A stretch of DNA of 64,000 nucleotides from an uncultured Candidatus Saccharibacteria bacterium (GCA_947166125.1 CAMVCW010000001.1:186001-250000), one strand, 5' to 3'; shown: positions 34,172-42,703, counted from the first letter of the stretch. Notes: generated by a model not told the origin, from the letters alone. Program-made: numbers and translations.

Positions 34172-35511
34172 TGACAAAAATTAGAAAAAAGTTTAAAGAG
34201 GGTGCGGCGTCGTTTTATATTGTAGCGATTTCTACATTGATTTTGGTGATTGTGGCAGCAAGTTTTGCGGCAGTGATTATTTCTGAGGTCACACGAACAT
34301 CTAATGATGATTTGGCGCAATCTGCGTATGATGCGGCACTTGCTGGAGTGGAAGATGCTAAATTGGCATTTTATAGTTATCAAAGTTGCTTGGAGAATGG
34401 TAGCCCGATAGATGCAAGCGGGCTAAGTTGTGATGAAATAAAAACATGGGTTGAGAGCGGGAACAGAGATGGTCAAGATCCGTGCGATATGGTGTCTGTA
34501 ATCTTGGGTAGGAAAAAAGAAAACGATAATGGTGAGGTACTGGTGCAAGAATCTAATGTAAATAATGACATGCAGCAAGCATATACTTGTGTGAAATTGT
34601 CTGATGCGGCTGATTATAAAACTACGCTAACCGCTGAGAATCCAACAAAAATTATGCGAGCGCATTTTAAAGATGGAGATGCGGCGAAAAGTGTTCAGTC
34701 TGTTGTAGTCAGTTGGCAGAGAGATACGAATGTGGGTCAGACTAAATATTCTGATCTAAAAAAAGATGGAATATTTGGTACTGAGACGCCTTTGCCGCCG
34801 GTGATATCACTAGGTTTGGTACAGACGGCGAGTACTTTTACCCTGGATAGTTTTGATATGACTCAAGGTGATAGTACTAATCGTGGCACGATTTATTTGG
34901 TGCCTGCGGATAATCCTGGATTATCTGAGGTAGTGGATGGAAAATATAAGGTGGTGGATGGAAAATATAAGGTTGCCTGGAATGGGGAGGCCAATTATGT
35001 GGCTAGCAATAGATATGAGGGGTTCTTGAAATCTAATGATAAAACTGCAGAAAATTTGCCATATGTGGTGCGTTGCGCCGATGGCGGTGAATATGCTTGC
35101 TCGGCGACAATAGCATTGCCAGAGCCGGTTGGTGGAGATCGTAGTAATGATACATTTATGTTTGTGCTATCTATGCCATATGCGGATGCAAGTACTGATG
35201 TGAGATTGCAGTTTTGTAGTAAGACCGATGGTTGTTATGAGGTCGGTAAAGAAGAGGTGGATGGGAAAGAAGAAAGTGTGACTACCGAAGTACCACTAGA
35301 TAAAGTACAAATTGTGATTGACTCTACTGGGCGGGCAAATGATTTGTATCGCAGAGTAGAGACGAGATTAGAGCCAGCGGATAAGGCTTACCCGTTTCCG
35401 CTGTATGCAATTGAGGTGTTAGGCGATAGTGGATCGTTGATTGATAAGAATATTTCACCAACGTGTGAATGGAACTTTAATGCTACTGGACCTAATTGTG
35501 AAAATATATAA
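34171..35511 (+). CDS. PilX-like minor pilin or pilus-associated protein
   Basis: A 446-aa protein with an N-terminal GAASFYIVAISTLILVIVAA helix like PilX/PulK-type proteins, which lack the usual Phe-Thr-Leu-Ile-Glu pattern. Then a long secreted domain follows. GGAGG at 34161-34165 favours the ATG at 34171 over 34168. A 21-bp in-frame tandem duplication (about 34931-34972) repeats VDGKYKV. It ends the pilin operon and may be the tip protein. Confidence 0.75.
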   Translation: MTKIRKKFKEGAASFYIVAISTLILVIVAASFAAVIISEVTRTSNDDLAQSAYDAALAGVEDAKLAFYSYQSCLENGSPIDASGLSCDEIKTWVESGNRDGQDPCDMVSVILGRKKENDNGEVLVQESNVNNDMQQAYTCVKLSDAADYKTTLTAENPTKIMRAHFKDGDAAKSVQSVVVSWQRDTNVGQTKYSDLKKDGIFGTETPLPPVISLGLVQTASTFTLDSFDMTQGDSTNRGTIYLVPADNPGLSEVVDGKYKVVDGKYKVAWNGEANYVASNRYEGFLKSNDKTAENLPYVVRCADGGEYACSATIALPEPVGGDRSNDTFMFVLSMPYADASTDVRLQFCSKTDGCYEVGKEEVDGKEESVTTEVPLDKVQIVIDSTGRANDLYRRVETRLEPADKAYPFPLYAIEVLGDSGSLIDKNISPTCEWNFNATGPNCENI

Positions 35512-35523
35512 TAAAAAGTAAAC

Positions 35524-35552
35524 TTGACAATTTTCTTAAAGTGCGCTATACT
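35524..35552 (+). promoter_or_regulatory. Promoter of initiator tRNA
   Basis: TTGACA and TATACT at 17-bp spacing. A leader hairpin (35557-35580, ACAGTG...CACTGT) separates it from the tRNA. Confidence 0.85.
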
Positions 35553-35590
35553 AACACAGTGTCCGAGTAACGGGCACTGTATGTTAACGT

Positions 35591-35667
35591 CGTGGGGTAG
35601 AGCAGCCTGGTAGCTCGTTTGGCTCATAACCAAAAGGTCGCTGGTTCAAATCCAGCCCCCACAACCA
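35591..35667 (+). tRNA. Initiator tRNA-fMet (anticodon CAT)
   Basis: Acceptor CGTGGGG/CCCCACA keeps the initiator C1-A72 mismatch. D arm GAGC/GCTC, T arm GCTGG/CCAGC, A73 and encoded CCA. The anticodon stem is TTTGG/CCAAA, so only two of the three conserved initiator G-C pairs (30-40, 31-39) are present; 29-41 is U-A. Confidence 0.95.
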
Positions 35668-35686
35668 AAATTCTAAGCTTAAAATT

Positions 35687-35756
35687 AATAATCAGTTTTA
35701 AGTTCAGCTTGGATTACCCCCCTAATTCAGGCTGAATCTAGAGCTGATTATTTTTT
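35687..35756 (+). terminator. Long terminator hairpin with a C6 loop
   Basis: AATAATCAG pairs with CTGATTATT, inner TTCAGC pairs with GCTGAA, and the tip GGATTA-CCCCCC-TAATTC is a hairpin with six C in the loop. A T run follows. The stop codon of the convergent oxidoreductase gene (35748) lies in the 3' arm. Confidence 0.75.
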
Positions 35757-37121
35757 CTTGATTAATTTTTTGGCGGCTAGCTTGATGGCGTAACTATAAT
35801 CATTGGTGATGTGTGGAGTGCTGGCGAGTTCTATGGCACTAAGGTGATGACGTACGGCTACGGCGATCTCACCAGACATAGATTTGGCGTTTGGGGCAAA
35901 TAATGTGCCGCCGATGATGTGATTGCTGCCGTCTACTATTAATTTAACAAAGCCGTAATAATTGTTGTAGATTTTGCAGGCTGACAAATCTTTGAGATAG
36001 ACGATAGATTTTTTGTATTTGCGCTTGCCGCGTTTGAGTTCTGATTCGGTGAGACCAAGAGTGACGATGGCGGGGGAAATATCGGTAATGCGGGCGAAGC
36101 CGCTGTAATTTGGCGTGCTTTTTGTCTTATTAATGATATTAGTAGCAAGAAGCTTACCTTCGTATTCGGCGCGCTCAGTGGAAGATGAATTGTTGATGCA
36201 GTCACCTATGGCATGGATATTTTTTGCGGAAGTTTGGAAGGTCTTGTCTACTTTGATAGTACCGGTTTTGGTGAGTCTGACTCCGGCGTTTTCTAGGCCG
36301 TAATCGGTGGTGGGAGCGCTGCCGGTGGCTAATACAATGCAGTCTACGCGAACCATTTTTTCAATATGATTGTTTTGGAAAATAACGCGTTTGGAAGCTT
36401 CGTCTTGTTCTAGGGCGACAACTTTGCAATCCGGTAAAACAGTAATGCCGAGATTGTCCGTGAAGTAGCTGGTGAGGGCTTGGCTGGTTTCGGGATCTTC
36501 GGTAGGGAGAATGCGAGAGGCGGACTCCATTAAGAAGACTTTGGCGCCAAGCTTGGCGTAATATTCGGCGATTTCGCAACCGGTGGAACCTCCGCCGACA
36601 ATAATGGCGGCCTTAGGGAGGCGACGAATTTTGATGGCGGTTTCTGGCGTGAGGTAATTGACGGCCTCGGTGCCGGCAATAGAGGAAGTGTCTAAATGTG
36701 AGCCGGTAGCAAGGATGAAATGATCAGAAGTGAACTTTTGGTCGCCGATGGCGATTGTGTGATTATCTAAGAAATTGGCATAGCCTTGGAGACAAACGAT
36801 GTTGGATTTTTTGAAAATGTTTTGATTGTTGCCGCCACCGGATTCGATAATTGCTTTGAGCTGGTGCGCAACGATGGAAGGGAAATTAAAAGAAAAATCT
36901 TGATGGCTGAATTCTGGAAAATGTAAAATTCTGTGGTAAGTTTGTGCAAAATCCAAAGCGACACTATATGGAATATCGCGCGTATTAATATTGGCGCCGC
37001 CAAAATAACGACCTTCAACTAAGGCGATACGTTTTTTTGCTTTGGCAAGTGTGAGTACGGCGGCAGAGCCAGCCGGACCGCTGCCGATAATAGTATAATC
37101 AAAGTCGTATTTCCTACCCAT
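35748..37121 (-). CDS. FAD-dependent pyridine nucleotide oxidoreductase lacking the redox-active disulfide
   Basis: A 457-aa protein of the dihydrolipoamide dehydrogenase/mercuric reductase fold. It has an FAD Rossmann motif (TIIGSGPAGSAAVLTLAKA), an NAD(P) motif (AAIIVGGGSTGCEIAEY) and a second FAD motif (IHAIGDCI). The usual GGTCxNxGCxPSK segment reads GGANINTRDIPYSVAL, with no cysteine pair, and the C-terminal His-x4-Glu is also not evident. It probably reduces a non-disulfide acceptor such as a quinone or small molecule. Last gene of a three-gene operon. Confidence 0.85.
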   Translation of the reverse strand: MGRKYDFDYTIIGSGPAGSAAVLTLAKAKKRIALVEGRYFGGANINTRDIPYSVALDFAQTYHRILHFPEFSHQDFSFNFPSIVAHQLKAIIESGGGNNQNIFKKSNIVCLQGYANFLDNHTIAIGDQKFTSDHFILATGSHLDTSSIAGTEAVNYLTPETAIKIRRLPKAAIIVGGGSTGCEIAEYYAKLGAKVFLMESASRILPTEDPETSQALTSYFTDNLGITVLPDCKVVALEQDEASKRVIFQNNHIEKMVRVDCIVLATGSAPTTDYGLENAGVRLTKTGTIKVDKTFQTSAKNIHAIGDCINNSSSTERAEYEGKLLATNIINKTKSTPNYSGFARITDISPAIVTLGLTESELKRGKRKYKKSIVYLKDLSACKIYNNYYGFVKLIVDGSNHIIGGTLFAPNAKSMSGEIAVAVRHHLSAIELASTPHITNDYSYAIKLAAKKLIKKK

Positions 37122-37364
37122 TTATATTATTTTATCACGATTTTCGTAAACATAAGCGAAATCGGCGCTATATTTTTTGAGTTCTTTGACTAGGGCTCTT
37201 TTTAGATCTTTTTCGGTGATAAGTTTGCGAGAAGCGAGAGATTTTTTGGCGGCGGCGAGGGATTTTTGAATAAAAATGTCGGCTGCACCGGCTGGAATAC
37301 CAATAGCTTTAGCATCGATTTTGAGGGTTTTAACTAGAGATTTTTCGGTGGTTTCGTCTATCAT
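37122..37364 (-). CDS. Hypothetical 80-aa protein
   Basis: A Lys/Ala-rich helical protein ending in YVYENRDKII. It overlaps the upstream membrane gene by 4 nt and abuts the oxidoreductase, so all three are one transcript. No Cys and no recognisable family; it may be a small adaptor of the neighbouring redox proteins. Confidence 0.65.
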   Translation of the reverse strand: MIDETTEKSLVKTLKIDAKAIGIPAGAADIFIQKSLAAAKKSLASRKLITEKDLKRALVKELKKYSADFAYVYENRDKII

Positions 37365-38068
37365 GTGAGAATCCTAAAATAAATAAATAAAATGCTGATG
37401 GCTACATAGCTAAAACAAAGAATAATGCGAGTGAAGGCTTTGTCTTTGACGCGGGATTTTTGGATATCGGCTAGATTGTAACCGAGTTGGAATTTCCAAC
37501 GTGTGATGAAAAGCGGGATGGTGGGGATAACTATATATAAAATGGTGAGAAGGTGGCTAGGGAAGAATTCCACAGACATTTCCATGATTTCTACTGAAGT
37601 GATGATATAAAGTGGTAAGGTAAAGGGCAATTCGCAAACGCTAGAAAGTGCACCTAGGGTAAAAGCGTCGGAGCGGGTTTTGACGGAACGGGCGGCATGG
37701 TCTAAGTTTTGCGCGCATCTTCTGGGAATAAACAATTTGGTGCCTTGGCCAGCGCGATAATAACAAAAGAAGCCCATAAATGCCAAAGCTAGAAGGATGC
37801 CAGCCATAACCCAGGCAAAGAAACTGGTTTCGGGACGAAAACGATAGAAGAAGAATAAGTTGGCAAAAAGATAAGAACAAAAGAATAAACATGCAGCGGC
37901 TGTTTCGGCGCCAAGAATAAAGAATAATGTCATGTCGGAAGCACGAGATTTGGAATATTTACCGGAAGCATAATGATAAAAAAGTGAAAAAATACCCGGC
38001 TGTAATTGCAGACAGGCCATGATAAGCATAGCCAGTATGACTATTCCTAAAGAGACGAAAAAGCTCAT
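37361..38068 (-). CDS. Six-helix membrane protein resembling CcdA/DsbD transmembrane domain
   Basis: A 235-aa polytopic protein with two pseudo-symmetric halves of about three helices. Each half starts with a Cys near a Pro/Gly kink (LIMACLQLQPG in helix 1; SSVCELPFTLPLY in helix 4), the arrangement used by CcdA/DsbD to pass electrons across the membrane. The ATG at 38068 is chosen because a minus-strand TATAAT ends 6 nt upstream. Linkage to an FAD oxidoreductase supports a redox role, but the family call is moderate. Confidence 0.55.
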   Translation of the reverse strand: MSFFVSLGIVILAMLIMACLQLQPGIFSLFYHYASGKYSKSRASDMTLFFILGAETAAACLFFCSYLFANLFFFYRFRPETSFFAWVMAGILLALAFMGFFCYYRAGQGTKLFIPRRCAQNLDHAARSVKTRSDAFTLGALSSVCELPFTLPLYIITSVEIMEMSVEFFPSHLLTILYIVIPTIPLFITRWKFQLGYNLADIQKSRVKDKAFTRIILCFSYVAISILFIYFRILT

Positions 38069-38127
38069 GTTTAAATTATAACACGCAGGGGGTTGATTTT
38101 CTAGTGCGAGCGTGCTAGAGAGTAGGC

Positions 38128-39513
38128 ATGAAAAAATTAAAAATATTTTTAGGCGTGGTCTGTGGAACATTTTTGGGAGTTTTGTGCTCTATGAACTGCG
38201 TAATGGCGGAAGAAATTAATGAAAAAATTCCTGAGATATATATCAAAGCTATCAATCCTGGCTACACGGTAGATGGTAAAAGTAATGTCGGAGAAATGAT
38301 TGAGATTGGCCGTAAAGAATCCGACACACCGATTTCGCTCGCTGGCATAACTATCAGCTATACTAATTCAAGCGGGAATAGTTCAATTTTGTTTGAATTT
38401 CCCGAGCATAGTCTAATGACTGGCGAGACTCTCCTCCTTCGCTTAGCCAGCTCGCCTGAAAGCGGGCTGGCGGCCGTGAATTATACAAAAACACTGGCTT
38501 ACAAAGGCGGGATAGATTTAATGGTTGACAATGAGAAAGTGGATAGCGTGTGCTGGACAGGGAAAGATGAATGCTATAAAGATTTTAAATCGGCAAATCC
38601 AACGGTACTGGTACGAAATTTGGAAACGGGAGATTTTAAACACATCGGCGTAACGGAGTATGAACCTGTGTATGATGCGGAAAGCTATGTAGTGGAAGCT
38701 TCAAAAGATGAAGATGGTTATGGGCAGGTGGCGAGCCAATGCAGGGGGCTACAGTTTTCGGAGATTTTGAGTTATTACGAAAGTTCGCATACGGAGCAAT
38801 TTATTGAATTTTATAATCCGAAATCGGAGCAGATTTTGCTTGATGGGTGCCAAGTGAGATATAAGAACAAAAATTACAATTTAAGTGGTATTGTGGCGGC
38901 GGAAGGATATTATATTTATTATCCGGATGGTTTTAATTTGACAAAAAATCCGACCAATTTTAACACTTTGGAGATAATTGATGCGGATGGAACAGTAGTA
39001 GATTTGCTGAAATATCCGAATGGGCAACGAAAGGGGGCTTCGTATATATTTGTAGGGTATGACGAAGTAGGTGAAGAAATTTGGAGGGTAACTTATGCGC
39101 CGACTCCGGGTGGGCCAAATAATTATCAAGAATTTAAGACTTGTGAAGCGGGAAAAGTGATAAATGAAGCAACGGGAAATTGCGTGAAAGTTACGAGTAT
39201 AGCAGAAAAGTTTTGCAAGGAAGGGTATTTTTTGAACATTTTGACTGGGCGATGCAATAAAATGAAGACTGCGGAAGAAAAAACTTGTAAAGAGGGGTAT
39301 GAATTAAACCCGGAGACCAACAGATGTAGGAAGATTAAGGAAAATATGGGGGCAAACTATAGTTTGGAGCCAGAAGCGTATGAAGAGAAATCGTCTTTTG
39401 TGGCGTTGTATGCGGTGCTAGGAGTAATGGGAGCGGGTATTTTGTTCTTAATTTGGGAGTTTAGGCAAGAGATCGTGAAGCTTTGGCGTAAAGTTTTTCG
39501 ACGAGCTCGTTAA
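38128..39513 (+). CDS. Lamin-tail-domain surface protein with Cys-rich repeats
   Basis: A 461-aa protein: signal sequence, a first lamin-tail-like domain (about 33-150), a second one (about 205-330, LQFSEILSYYESSHTEQFIEFYNP), three short C-G-x-N-T-C repeats (about 335-400) and a C-terminal helix with basic tail (ending RKVFRRAR). It is probably exposed on the cell surface; lamin-tail domains often bind DNA or sugars in bacterial envelope proteins. Its 3' end overlaps the convergent kinase gene by 53 bp. Confidence 0.8.
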   Translation: MKKLKIFLGVVCGTFLGVLCSMNCVMAEEINEKIPEIYIKAINPGYTVDGKSNVGEMIEIGRKESDTPISLAGITISYTNSSGNSSILFEFPEHSLMTGETLLLRLASSPESGLAAVNYTKTLAYKGGIDLMVDNEKVDSVCWTGKDECYKDFKSANPTVLVRNLETGDFKHIGVTEYEPVYDAESYVVEASKDEDGYGQVASQCRGLQFSEILSYYESSHTEQFIEFYNPKSEQILLDGCQVRYKNKNYNLSGIVAAEGYYIYYPDGFNLTKNPTNFNTLEIIDADGTVVDLLKYPNGQRKGASYIFVGYDEVGEEIWRVTYAPTPGGPNNYQEFKTCEAGKVINEATGNCVKVTSIAEKFCKEGYFLNILTGRCNKMKTAEEKTCKEGYELNPETNRCRKIKENMGANYSLEPEAYEEKSSFVALYAVLGVMGAGILFLIWEFRQEIVKLWRKVFRRAR

Positions 39514-40090
39514 AGACGGCTTCACGAGTTTGATCGCCATTTACTTCGATTAGTAGTCCTAGAGATTTGTAATGCTGTAAGACCGGGAGAGTTTTGGTGC
39601 GGAATTCGTGAAGGCGATTATGGAAGGTTTCTAGATCTTTATCATCGGTGCGCTCGCCACGATCTTCTAAAACTTTGGATTCGTTAAAGCGATCTTCTAC
39701 GTCGGCTTCGGAGATATTAAGAATAATGGCGGCCTTGATTTCGTGACCGGCGCCGGCGGCTACAGACATTACTTGATCTTCCTCGCCGCTCCAACGGCCA
39801 ATGGAAGATAAGATTAAAGGATATTTGAATAAATCTGGGCGTTCAAAATACGGGAGGACCCATTCGTAAAAGATATTGGTGGGTATGAGATTGCCATCTC
39901 CGGAGAGGTTTTGTCTGGTTTCGGTTTCCATGGCGCGAATAATCATGCCAGACGAAAGGAATTTGGCGCCTAAAAGTTCGGCGAGTTTGACACCTTGGGT
40001 GTCTTTGCCGGACATTGGTAAGCCAAAGATATTAATAGAGCCGGTGCCGAGCCACTCTTTGATGGTTTTGATTTTTTCTTCTATTTCCAT
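39461..40090 (-). CDS. Adenylate-kinase-like nucleoside monophosphate kinase
   Basis: A 209-aa P-loop kinase: GLPMSGKDTQG, then LLGAKFLSSGMIIR as in adenylate kinase's NMP site, and DRGERTDDKDLETFHNRL resembling the Arg-containing lid region (RxDD). It converts NMP + ATP to NDP + ADP; AMP is the likely substrate but the P-loop (SGKDT rather than GAGKGT) departs from typical Adk. The start at 40090 replaces a longer frame without ribosome binding site. Confidence 0.75.
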   Translation of the reverse strand: MEIEEKIKTIKEWLGTGSINIFGLPMSGKDTQGVKLAELLGAKFLSSGMIIRAMETETRQNLSGDGNLIPTNIFYEWVLPYFERPDLFKYPLILSSIGRWSGEEDQVMSVAAGAGHEIKAAIILNISEADVEDRFNESKVLEDRGERTDDKDLETFHNRLHEFRTKTLPVLQHYKSLGLLIEVNGDQTREAVFNELVEKLYAKASRSLA

Positions 40091-40187
40091 AAGATAATGA
40101 TAACATAAAAAATGCCCCACTAAAATATGGGGAACCTAATATTATTGTAGCATAGAAATTATATTTTGTCAATGTTGTGAACTAAAA

Positions 40188-40214
40188 TTGGCACTCTTGC
40201 ATTTTGGGTGCTAA
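40188..40214 (+). promoter_or_regulatory. CIRCE operator at hrcA promoter
   Basis: TTGGCACTC-N9-GGGTGCTAA matches the CIRCE consensus with one change per arm. The -35 TTGCAT (40197-40202) lies in the spacer, 17 bp from TATAAT at 40220-40225. HrcA binding would block the promoter. Confidence 0.88.
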
Positions 40215-40231
40215 TTGATTATAATTATGGT

Positions 40232-40957
40232 ATGGAAATTACCCGAAGGCAAAAAGAAATTCTTTGTCAAATTATAGAGGAATATGCCGAGACAGCGTCT
40301 CCAGTGGGGAGTGTAACACTCGCGAAGCTTTTTGGGGTGTCACCGGCCACAATTCGGGCAGAAATGGCGCGATTAGAGGCGTTTGGATTAATAGCACAGC
40401 CACATACTTCGGCGGGGCGGGTACCGACAGACGCCGGGTATAGATTTTATGTGAATAATTTGGATGGAGCAAATAACATAGGGCGCGATGAAGCAGAGCG
40501 AAGGTCTTTGGAGCGGGGGGCCCATGCTTTGGAAGTGCGGGTAAGTTCGCAGTCACGAGCTGATACGGCCATTCGTGGTGCGGTGGATGCTTTGGTGGAA
40601 CTGACCGGTAATTTAGGACTTGCGACGATTGGTGGACAGCTATATCTAGCGGGGATCTCTAGGCTATTTACGCAGCCAGAATTTGGCGATACGCGGCGAG
40701 TGCAGGCGGTGGCAAAGCTACTGGACAATTTGGAGCCGTGGCTAAGGGAGGCGGCGCCGGGTGAGGCTTTGAATATCTTTATTGGGCACGAAAATCCGAT
40801 TGGTAAAAATTCGGAAGTGTCATTAATTATCTCCAAGTTTAGATCACCGTTTTCGGATAGAAGTTATATAGGGGTACTTGGGCCGACGCGTCAGAATTAT
40901 TTGAGAGTAATGTCGCTAGTAAAATATGCTGGTAATATGTTAGAGGAGATATTATGA
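40232..40957 (+). CDS. hrcA: Heat-inducible transcription repressor HrcA
   Basis: A 241-aa repressor with an N-terminal winged helix (ITRRQKEILCQIIEEYAETASPV; SPATIRAEMARLEAFGLI) followed by the HrcA ligand/dimer domain. It is shorter than typical HrcA (about 340 aa), as in some reduced genomes. TATAAT lies 6 nt before the ATG. It binds CIRCE just upstream (autoregulation) and shares ATGA overlap with grpE. Confidence 0.93.
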   Translation: MEITRRQKEILCQIIEEYAETASPVGSVTLAKLFGVSPATIRAEMARLEAFGLIAQPHTSAGRVPTDAGYRFYVNNLDGANNIGRDEAERRSLERGAHALEVRVSSQSRADTAIRGAVDALVELTGNLGLATIGGQLYLAGISRLFTQPEFGDTRRVQAVAKLLDNLEPWLREAAPGEALNIFIGHENPIGKNSEVSLIISKFRSPFSDRSYIGVLGPTRQNYLRVMSLVKYAGNMLEEIL

Positions 40958-41394
40958 AAAAAGAAGTAAAAAACGAGAAAAATAATGCTGAATTCGAGGC
41001 AAAGATTACGGAGCTGACTAATGATCTGCAACGGACACGAGCGGATTTTGAGAATTTTCGTAAGCAAGTAGAAGTGCAAAAGGAAAATGAACGTAAGACT
41101 ACGCGACTAGCTACAGTATATAAAATGTTGCCGCTTCTTGATGATTTAGATAGGGCGATTGGGGCTTATGCGGAGTTAAAGCCTTTGGAGAAATCTCTGA
41201 GCAAGACTTTGGATGGGTTGAAACTTGCTAAGATTGCCTCAGGGCAGGGCGTAGAGTTTAATCCAGATTTGCATGATGCGGTGATGGTTGAAGGTGAAGG
41301 CGAGAAAGAGGTGATAGCGGAAACTTTGAGACCGGGGTATTATTATGAAGGTGAGGTGTTACGCCCGGCGATGGTAAAAGTAAAGAAAATTTGA
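40954..41394 (+). CDS. grpE: Nucleotide exchange factor GrpE
   Basis: A 146-aa protein: N-terminal coiled coil (LQRTRADFENFRKQVEVQKE) and C-terminal beta domain (GVEFNPDLHDAVMVEGEG, then VLRPAMVKV). It promotes ADP release from DnaK. Start overlaps hrcA stop. dnaK and dnaJ are not downstream; a terminator follows instead. Confidence 0.93.
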   Translation: MKKEVKNEKNNAEFEAKITELTNDLQRTRADFENFRKQVEVQKENERKTTRLATVYKMLPLLDDLDRAIGAYAELKPLEKSLSKTLDGLKLAKIASGQGVEFNPDLHDAVMVEGEGEKEVIAETLRPGYYYEGEVLRPAMVKVKKI

Positions 41395-41424
41395 TTTTAA
41401 ATTTGAGATTTAAAAGTAAATAAA

Positions 41425-41452
41425 AATTCTCCGGTTGGCAATACCGGAGAAT
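41425..41452. terminator. Bidirectional terminator
   Basis: AATTCTCCGG/CCGGAGAATT stem between grpE and a convergent gene. The T run is best on the minus strand. Confidence 0.82.
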
Positions 41453-41458
41453 TGAGTT

Positions 41459-41830
41459 TTAATCCAGTTCAGGTGGGAGCATGAGCCCCATCTTGAGAAG
41501 ACGGTGCTTCCAGATTTTTTTGGCGATGATGGCCGTGAAAAATACGAGAGCACCTGCTATTGTTATTGTACCGACACCGATAAGAAAGATAGACGTAATG
41601 AGCGATTGGTCAGATAGGACGTGTGCGAGCGTGAGATACATAGCAGCAATAGCGGCGACACAGGTGACCGTAAAAGAAATACTAGTGATTCTTTTATATA
41701 TCCGTGCTTTTTGAGGCATCTCGGCCTTGGCGGCCTTCTTCTTGGCTTCATTAGCCTTGTATTCGGCTAAATAAGCATCTCGGCCTCTTGCGATGGAGTC
41801 TGTATTGCGGGTAGAAGTCGTTGTTTTCAT
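41459..41830 (-). CDS. Hypothetical two-helix membrane protein
   Basis: A 123-aa protein: charged N-terminal coiled stretch (about 15-45) and two hydrophobic helices (about 48-68, 78-105). No family recognised. The ATG follows an AAAAGGAG site. The promoter is TTGACT-17-TATAAT on the minus strand at 41928-41956, nearly identical in its -10 half to that of the gene at 62788, with a 90-nt leader. Confidence 0.72.
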   Translation of the reverse strand: MKTTTSTRNTDSIARGRDAYLAEYKANEAKKKAAKAEMPQKARIYKRITSISFTVTCVAAIAAMYLTLAHVLSDQSLITSIFLIGVGTITIAGALVFFTAIIAKKIWKHRLLKMGLMLPPELD

Positions 41831-41927
41831 AGTTTTGCTCCTTTTCTGTTTTTTGTACGCTGCACATAAAATCTTGAGCGGTAGAGCTGGATTTTAAAGT
41901 GCAGGTAAAGAATATACCAATTTTTTT

Positions 41928-41956
41928 ATTATAGCATACTTCGTGTAAAAAGTCAA
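41928..41956 (-). promoter_or_regulatory. Minus-strand promoter
   Basis: TTGACT (41951-41956) and TATAAT (41928-41933), 17-bp spacing, with AAGTATGCTATAATA shared with the promoter at 63137-63165. Confidence 0.8.
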
Positions 41957-42022
41957 TGCTAAACTTGGCATTTGGGGAGATTGGTGATAAAATGATAGGG
42001 TAATAAGCAGAAAAGGACTATT

Positions 42023-42700
42023 ATGGCTGAATATAAGTTAACTTTAGAAAAACGCGAAGTAACTGGTAAGAAATTGAAAGATTTGAGAACAAAAGGCTTA
42101 ATTCCTTCTGTAGTGTATGGTGGGAAGGAACCAGTACTTTTGGCATCTGAATATGTAGCAACAGAAAAAGTATTAGAGAAAGCAGGCTATCATTCTCCAA
42201 TTGATCTAGACATGGCCGGTAAAAAGCACTTGGCGATTGTGAAAAACGTAGCAATTGATCCGGTGTCTCGTAGGATTATGAACGTGGAATTTCAGGCGAT
42301 TTCGGCACGGGAAGTAGTGGAAGCTACTACGCCGGTAGTAATTGTGAATTTTGAAGCGAGCGAAGCTTCTAAGACTTATCATTTTGCTTTGACTCAAGCG
42401 ATCGAAGAGTTGGACGTAAAGGCGAAACCAGCGGATTTGCCAAAAGAGTTAGAAATTGATGCTTCTGGTATGAAAGAAGTGGATGACAAGATTGTGATTT
42501 CTGATATTGTGCTACCTAAGGGCGTAGAATTGGCAGATAAGGAGTTGGATCCAGAGCAGGTAGTGGCATCGCTATACGATCCGGCGGCGGAAGCTGAAAA
42601 GCGCGAAGCAGAGGCAGAAGAGCCAGCAGTAGAAGCGGCTGATGTGCCAGCGGATAATGGTAAGAAGCCAGAAGAAGCTGAAGAGTCTGCACAAGAATAA
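42023..42700 (+). CDS. rplY: 50S ribosomal protein L25/general stress protein CTC
   Basis: A 225-aa CTC-type L25. The N-terminal 5S-rRNA-binding domain (LEKREVTGKKLKDLRTKGLIPSVVYGG) is followed by the TL5/CTC C-terminal domain (IDASGMKEVDDKIVISDI, VVASLYDP) and an acidic Glu/Ala tail. AAAAGGA lies before the ATG, unlike the leaderless first genes around it. It is followed by a shared terminator with the convergent aldolase gene. Confidence 0.95.
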   Translation: MAEYKLTLEKREVTGKKLKDLRTKGLIPSVVYGGKEPVLLASEYVATEKVLEKAGYHSPIDLDMAGKKHLAIVKNVAIDPVSRRIMNVEFQAISAREVVEATTPVVIVNFEASEASKTYHFALTQAIEELDVKAKPADLPKELEIDASGMKEVDDKIVISDIVLPKGVELADKELDPEQVVASLYDPAAEAEKREAEAEEPAVEAADVPADNGKKPEEAEESAQE

Positions 42701-42703
42701 ATT

